Below are positions 14,470 through 16,109 of a stretch of DNA of 16,109 nucleotides, piece after piece (the first letter of the stretch is position 1; each line of letters begins with the position of its first letter). The stretch comes from an uncultured Bacillota bacterium. Lineage in GTDB: Bacteria; Bacillota_I; Bacilli_A; RF39; UBA660. The DNA is taken from contig CAMOVA010000017.1 in NCBI GenBank assembly GCA_946626905.1, positions 1-16,109 on the forward strand, in the 5' to 3' direction. The notes under the pieces were generated by a model. That model worked only from the letters and a program-made list of their open reading frames with translations. It was not told the DNA's origin and made no database searches. The translations under genes and the position numbers were made by a program.

Positions 14470-14679
14470 ATGTTAAGATTAGATATTCAATTATTCGCAG
14501 TTCCATTTAGAAAAACAAGTAAAACAAGTAAAAGAACTCGTCGTACTCATTATAAAATTAGTGAGAATACAACAACTACATGTCCAAAATGTGGTGCTAC
14601 TGTAAAACCTCATAGAGTTTGTAAAGAGTGTGGAACTTATAAAGGAAAAGAAGTAATTAAAAAACAAGATGCTGAATAA
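14470..14679 (+). CDS. rpmF: Ribosomal protein bL32 with an N-terminal Prp-site-like extension
   Basis: 69 residues of large-subunit protein bL32. The body VPFRKTSKTSKRTRRTHYKI and the zinc ribbon with Cys38, Cys41, Cys51 and Cys54 are unmistakable. bL32 normally begins M-AVPFRKTSK; here the ORF begins MLRLDIQLFA and then VPFRKTSK, nine residues more. That leader closely resembles the MLKLNLQFFA leader of Firmicutes bL27, which the protease Prp removes. GAGGTG at 14458-14463 is spaced for ATG 14470, and there is no ATG, GTG or TTG in frame at the normal start, so the extension must be translated. Whether it is cleaved is an inference. The gene ends inside its terminator stem. Confidence 0.95.
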   Translation: MLRLDIQLFAVPFRKTSKTSKRTRRTHYKISENTTTTCPKCGATVKPHRVCKECGTYKGKEVIKKQDAE

Positions 14680-14694
14680 TCTTGTTTTAATTTT
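14661..14694 (+). terminator. Terminator of yceD-rpmF, stem encoded by the rpmF 3' end
   Basis: AAAACAAGAT (14661-14670) pairs with ATCTTGTTTT (14679-14688), with an eight-base loop carrying most of the stop codon; a T-rich tract follows. Confidence 0.7.
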
Positions 14695-14713
14695 AAAAAT
14701 AACTAGAATAACA

Positions 14714-14742
14714 TTAACTAAATAAGTCCAATAGTGTATAAT
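14714..14742 (+). promoter_or_regulatory. Promoter of the DUF3800 gene
   Basis: TTAACT (14714-14719), a 17-base spacer and TATAAT (14737-14742). AGGGGG at 14753-14758 is the ribosome binding site. Confidence 0.7.
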
Positions 14743-14765
14743 GGGTATGTATAGGGGGCATCATC

Positions 14766-15434
14766 ATGAGGAGATTAAATATATTTGTTGATGAAACAGG
14801 AGAATTTGGATTCGGTAAAGGTGCATCGGAATTATATGGTGTATCATTTACTTTTCATGAACATAAAGATGATATTATGAATGAATTAAATAAATTGAAT
14901 GATAGATTAGAAAGAATAGGATATACAGAAATGATTCATATGGCTAATTTAATAATGAGAAGAGAAGATTATTCCAAATTTTCTATAGATATGCGAAAAA
15001 GTATATTTAATTCAATATATCAATTTTCAAGAAAAATACCTGTGAAATATAAAACAATTATTGTTAATAAAAAATATATAAATGACGGAAGATTGTTAAG
15101 ACAAAAATTATCATCAGAAATTAATAATATGGTTAAAGAACATGAAAAATATTTTGATAAATTTGATAAAATAGTTATGTATTATGATAATGGTCAAGAA
15201 GTTCTTGGAACAATACTAGATGCTATATTTTCAAGATATGATGGTTTTGAACATAAAGTTGAATTTAATCACAAAGAAAAACGTTTGTTTCAAGTTTCAG
15301 ATATGCTAACCTACATAGATAAATATGATTATAAATATAAAAATAAAATGAAATTTACTAAAAGTGAGATGTATTTTTTTAGTGTTAAAGAAATAAGAAA
15401 AATTTTAAAAGAACTTGATAAAAAGAGATTTTGA
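14766..15434 (+). CDS. DUF3800 family protein
   Basis: 222 residues. The start LNIFVDETGEFGF with Asp9-Glu10, the strand IVMYYDNGQ with Asp141, and LFQVSDMLTYI with Asp179 match the acidic core of DUF3800 proteins, which are predicted to have an RNase H-like fold. Their biochemical role is not settled; many are found near mobile or defence genes. Here it is a single-gene unit with its own promoter and terminator, between rpmF and a pilin-like gene, and no obvious partner gene is present. The ATG at 14766 has a good GGGGG site upstream. Base composition looks like that of its neighbours, so there is no visible sign of recent transfer. Confidence 0.83.
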   Translation: MRRLNIFVDETGEFGFGKGASELYGVSFTFHEHKDDIMNELNKLNDRLERIGYTEMIHMANLIMRREDYSKFSIDMRKSIFNSIYQFSRKIPVKYKTIIVNKKYINDGRLLRQKLSSEINNMVKEHEKYFDKFDKIVMYYDNGQEVLGTILDAIFSRYDGFEHKVEFNHKEKRLFQVSDMLTYIDKYDYKYKNKMKFTKSEMYFFSVKEIRKILKELDKKRF

Positions 15435-15439
15435 ATATT

Positions 15440-15468
15440 AAAAAAGCAACCATAAAGGTTGCTTTTTT
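15440..15468. terminator. Bidirectional terminator after the DUF3800 gene
   Basis: AAAAAGCAACC and GGTTGCTTTTT arms with loop ATAAA, and T-runs on both strands. It can end the DUF3800 transcript and any minus-strand transcript coming from the interval at 15470-15660. Confidence 0.85.
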
Positions 15469-15566
15469 AAGCGGCGCTTGGCGCCAACACGGGTTTGATC
15501 CGATGAATTAACTCAACAGACCAAATTGTAGATATAATATCTACAATAATATTATATCTATTCTAC
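15441..15566 (-). ncRNA. Candidate minus-strand small RNA
   Basis: The 282-base interval between the DUF3800 and pilin genes contains a block (15471-15524) far richer in G and C than its surroundings, with a GGCGC-TTG-GCGCC hairpin (15473-15485) and a CGG-GTTTGAT-CCG hairpin (15490-15502). On the minus strand two promoters point into it (-35 TTGACT with -10 TAAAAT at 15659-15632; TTTACT with extended -10 TATAAT at 15600-15572), and the bidirectional terminator lies at its far end. A transcript of about 125 or 185 bases would result. I see no ORF with a ribosome binding site in it and do not recognise an RNA family. The boundaries are estimates. Confidence 0.45.
15526..15560. repeat. Overlapping inverted repeats with two exclusive pairings
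   Basis: TTGTAGATAT (15526-15535) pairs perfectly with ATATCTACAA (15537-15546); TAGATATAATAT (15529-15540) pairs perfectly with ATATTATATCTA (15549-15560). The arms overlap, so only one hairpin can form at a time. Confidence 0.7.
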
Positions 15567-15571
15567 AAAAA

Positions 15572-15600
15572 ATTATACCAAACATATTTCTAAAAGTAAA
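15572..15600 (-). promoter_or_regulatory. Minus-strand promoter candidate, proximal
   Basis: Read on the minus strand: TTTACT (15600-15595), a 17-base spacer ending in TGG, and TATAAT (15577-15572). It would start the candidate small RNA near 15565. Confidence 0.5.
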
Positions 15601-15631
15601 TATATAAAATAAATTTTTTGATGTGTTACTT

Positions 15632-15659
15632 ATTTTACACTAAATATTGTAAAAGTCAA
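15632..15659 (-). promoter_or_regulatory. Minus-strand promoter candidate, distal
   Basis: Read on the minus strand: TTGACT (15659-15654), a 16-base spacer and TAAAAT (15637-15632). It is divergent from the pilin promoter and no minus-strand gene follows except the candidate small RNA. Confidence 0.5.
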
Positions 15660-15671
15660 GTTTTTATTTTG

Positions 15672-15700
15672 TTGCAATTTATAAAAAAAGCATATATAAT
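15672..15700 (+). promoter_or_regulatory. Promoter of the pilin-like gene
   Basis: TTGCAA (15672-15677), a 17-base spacer and TATAAT (15695-15700), 16 bases before the ATG; AGGTGAT at 15707-15713 is the ribosome binding site. Confidence 0.7.
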
Positions 15701-15716
15701 TATACTAGGTGATACT

Positions 15717-16109
15717 ATGAAGAATAATAAAGCATTCACACTAGTAGAGGTATTAGCAGTAATAGTTATAGTAAGTTTAATAATGGGAATCGCAGTACCT
15801 GCTATAGTAACAAGTATAAATAATAAAAGATCTCAAATAAGTGATGTATCAAAAGAAATGATATACGATGCTACACAACTATATATAAGTGAAGCGGGAA
15901 TATCAGATTCTTGTATTAGTTTAGAAACATTAGTAAATGCAGGGAAACTAAAAGCACCTGTTAGAGATTTAAAAAATGATAAAGATATTCCATTAAACTA
16001 TTATATAAAAGTAACAGATTCTGGAAATAATAACTATGAATATGAATTAGTTAAAACATGTTCAAGTTCAGGATATATTGTTCAATCATTACCTGAAAGA
16101 TATCAAAAA
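15717..16109 (+). CDS. Type IV pilin-like protein, 3' end outside the window
   Basis: 131 codons without a stop, so the gene is cut by the window edge. The start MKNNKAFTLVEVLAVIVIVS is a type III prepilin signal: short basic leader, cleavage before Phe, Glu at mature position 5, then a long hydrophobic helix. The residue before the cleavage point is Ala rather than the usual Gly, which prepilin peptidases can tolerate. The mature part contains two Cys (in DSCISLETL and KTCSSSGY) that could form a disulfide, typical of small pseudopilins. It has its own promoter just upstream. It may be the first gene of a pilus or competence-type operon that continues beyond the window; this is inference. 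Confidence 0.88.
   Translation, partial: MKNNKAFTLVEVLAVIVIVSLIMGIAVPAIVTSINNKRSQISDVSKEMIYDATQLYISEAGISDSCISLETLVNAGKLKAPVRDLKNDKDIPLNYYIKVTDSGNNNYEYELVKTCSSSGYIVQSLPERYQK

Noticed and set aside
15471..15524. tRNA-like or tracrRNA-like identity for the GC-rich block
   Set aside because: A T-arm-like GGGTTTGATCC is present but there is no acceptor stem or CCA. For tracrRNA, there is no CRISPR repeat or cas gene in the window to test the anti-repeat.
1..16109. CRISPR array, insertion sequences, attachment-site repeats
   Set aside because: I saw no regularly spaced repeats, no transposase or integrase, and no long duplicated segments.
1..16109. Mycoplasma-type code with UGA as Trp
   Set aside because: Several well-recognised genes end at TGA at the expected family length and Trp codons are TGG.

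Overview
The window is AT-rich, gene-dense bacterial DNA. It reads as a chromosome segment of a Firmicutes/Bacilli-type lineage, plausibly one of the uncultured gut lineages near Erysipelotrichia, RF39 or the Mollicutes. The evidence is the scpA-scpB pair, the tmcAL / yceD (DUF177) / rpmF neighbourhood (as around ylbM-ylbN-rpmF in Bacillus subtilis), ThiI without a rhodanese domain, CotF-type spore-coat proteins, Gram-positive T4SS genes, strong AGGAGG-type ribosome binding sites and very low GC. TGA is used as a stop (e.g. the T4SS gene at 340, scpA, scpB) and Trp is encoded by TGG, so this is not the Mycoplasma code. The lineage is an inference.

Layout. (1) 1-7693: a Gram-positive type IV secretion / conjugation module. 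It holds a PrgI-like membrane protein, a VirB4 system split into an N-domain protein and an ATPase, a membrane-anchored SpoIID + M23/LytM wall-enzyme fusion, an unrecognised membrane-anchored protein, a 34-residue membrane peptide, a terminator, and a VirD4/TraG coupling protein from its own promoter. No relaxase, integrase or oriT is visible. (2) 7752-9476: a one-domain rhodanese, scpA-scpB (condensin kleisin and winged-helix partner), and tRNA-Leu(CAA), whose promoter overlaps the end of scpB. (3) 9495-9930 (minus): a pair of small CotF-type proteins, divergent from thiI. (4) 10017-12728: thiI, a 42-residue ORF with a strong Shine-Dalgarno, and a 429-residue pilin-like surface protein lacking Glu5. 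(5) 12741-14694: tmcAL (minus), divergent from yceD-rpmF. (6) 14714-16109: a DUF3800 gene, a non-coding interval that may encode a minus-strand small RNA, and a type IV pilin-like gene that runs off the window.

How the parts fit. The first block is a membrane channel (PrgI), energising ATPase (VirB4), wall-opening enzyme (SpoIID-M23) and substrate receptor (VirD4). It sits directly beside core chromosome genes, so it may be a resident apparatus rather than a recently acquired element. Two pilin-like proteins in the last third hint at a second surface assembly system. The most unusual items are bL32 with an N-terminal extension resembling the Prp-cleaved leader of Firmicutes bL27, the SpoIID-M23 fusion with an altered third metal ligand, the possible antisense-strand small RNA near 15.5 kb, and the repeated use of gene 3' ends as terminator stems.
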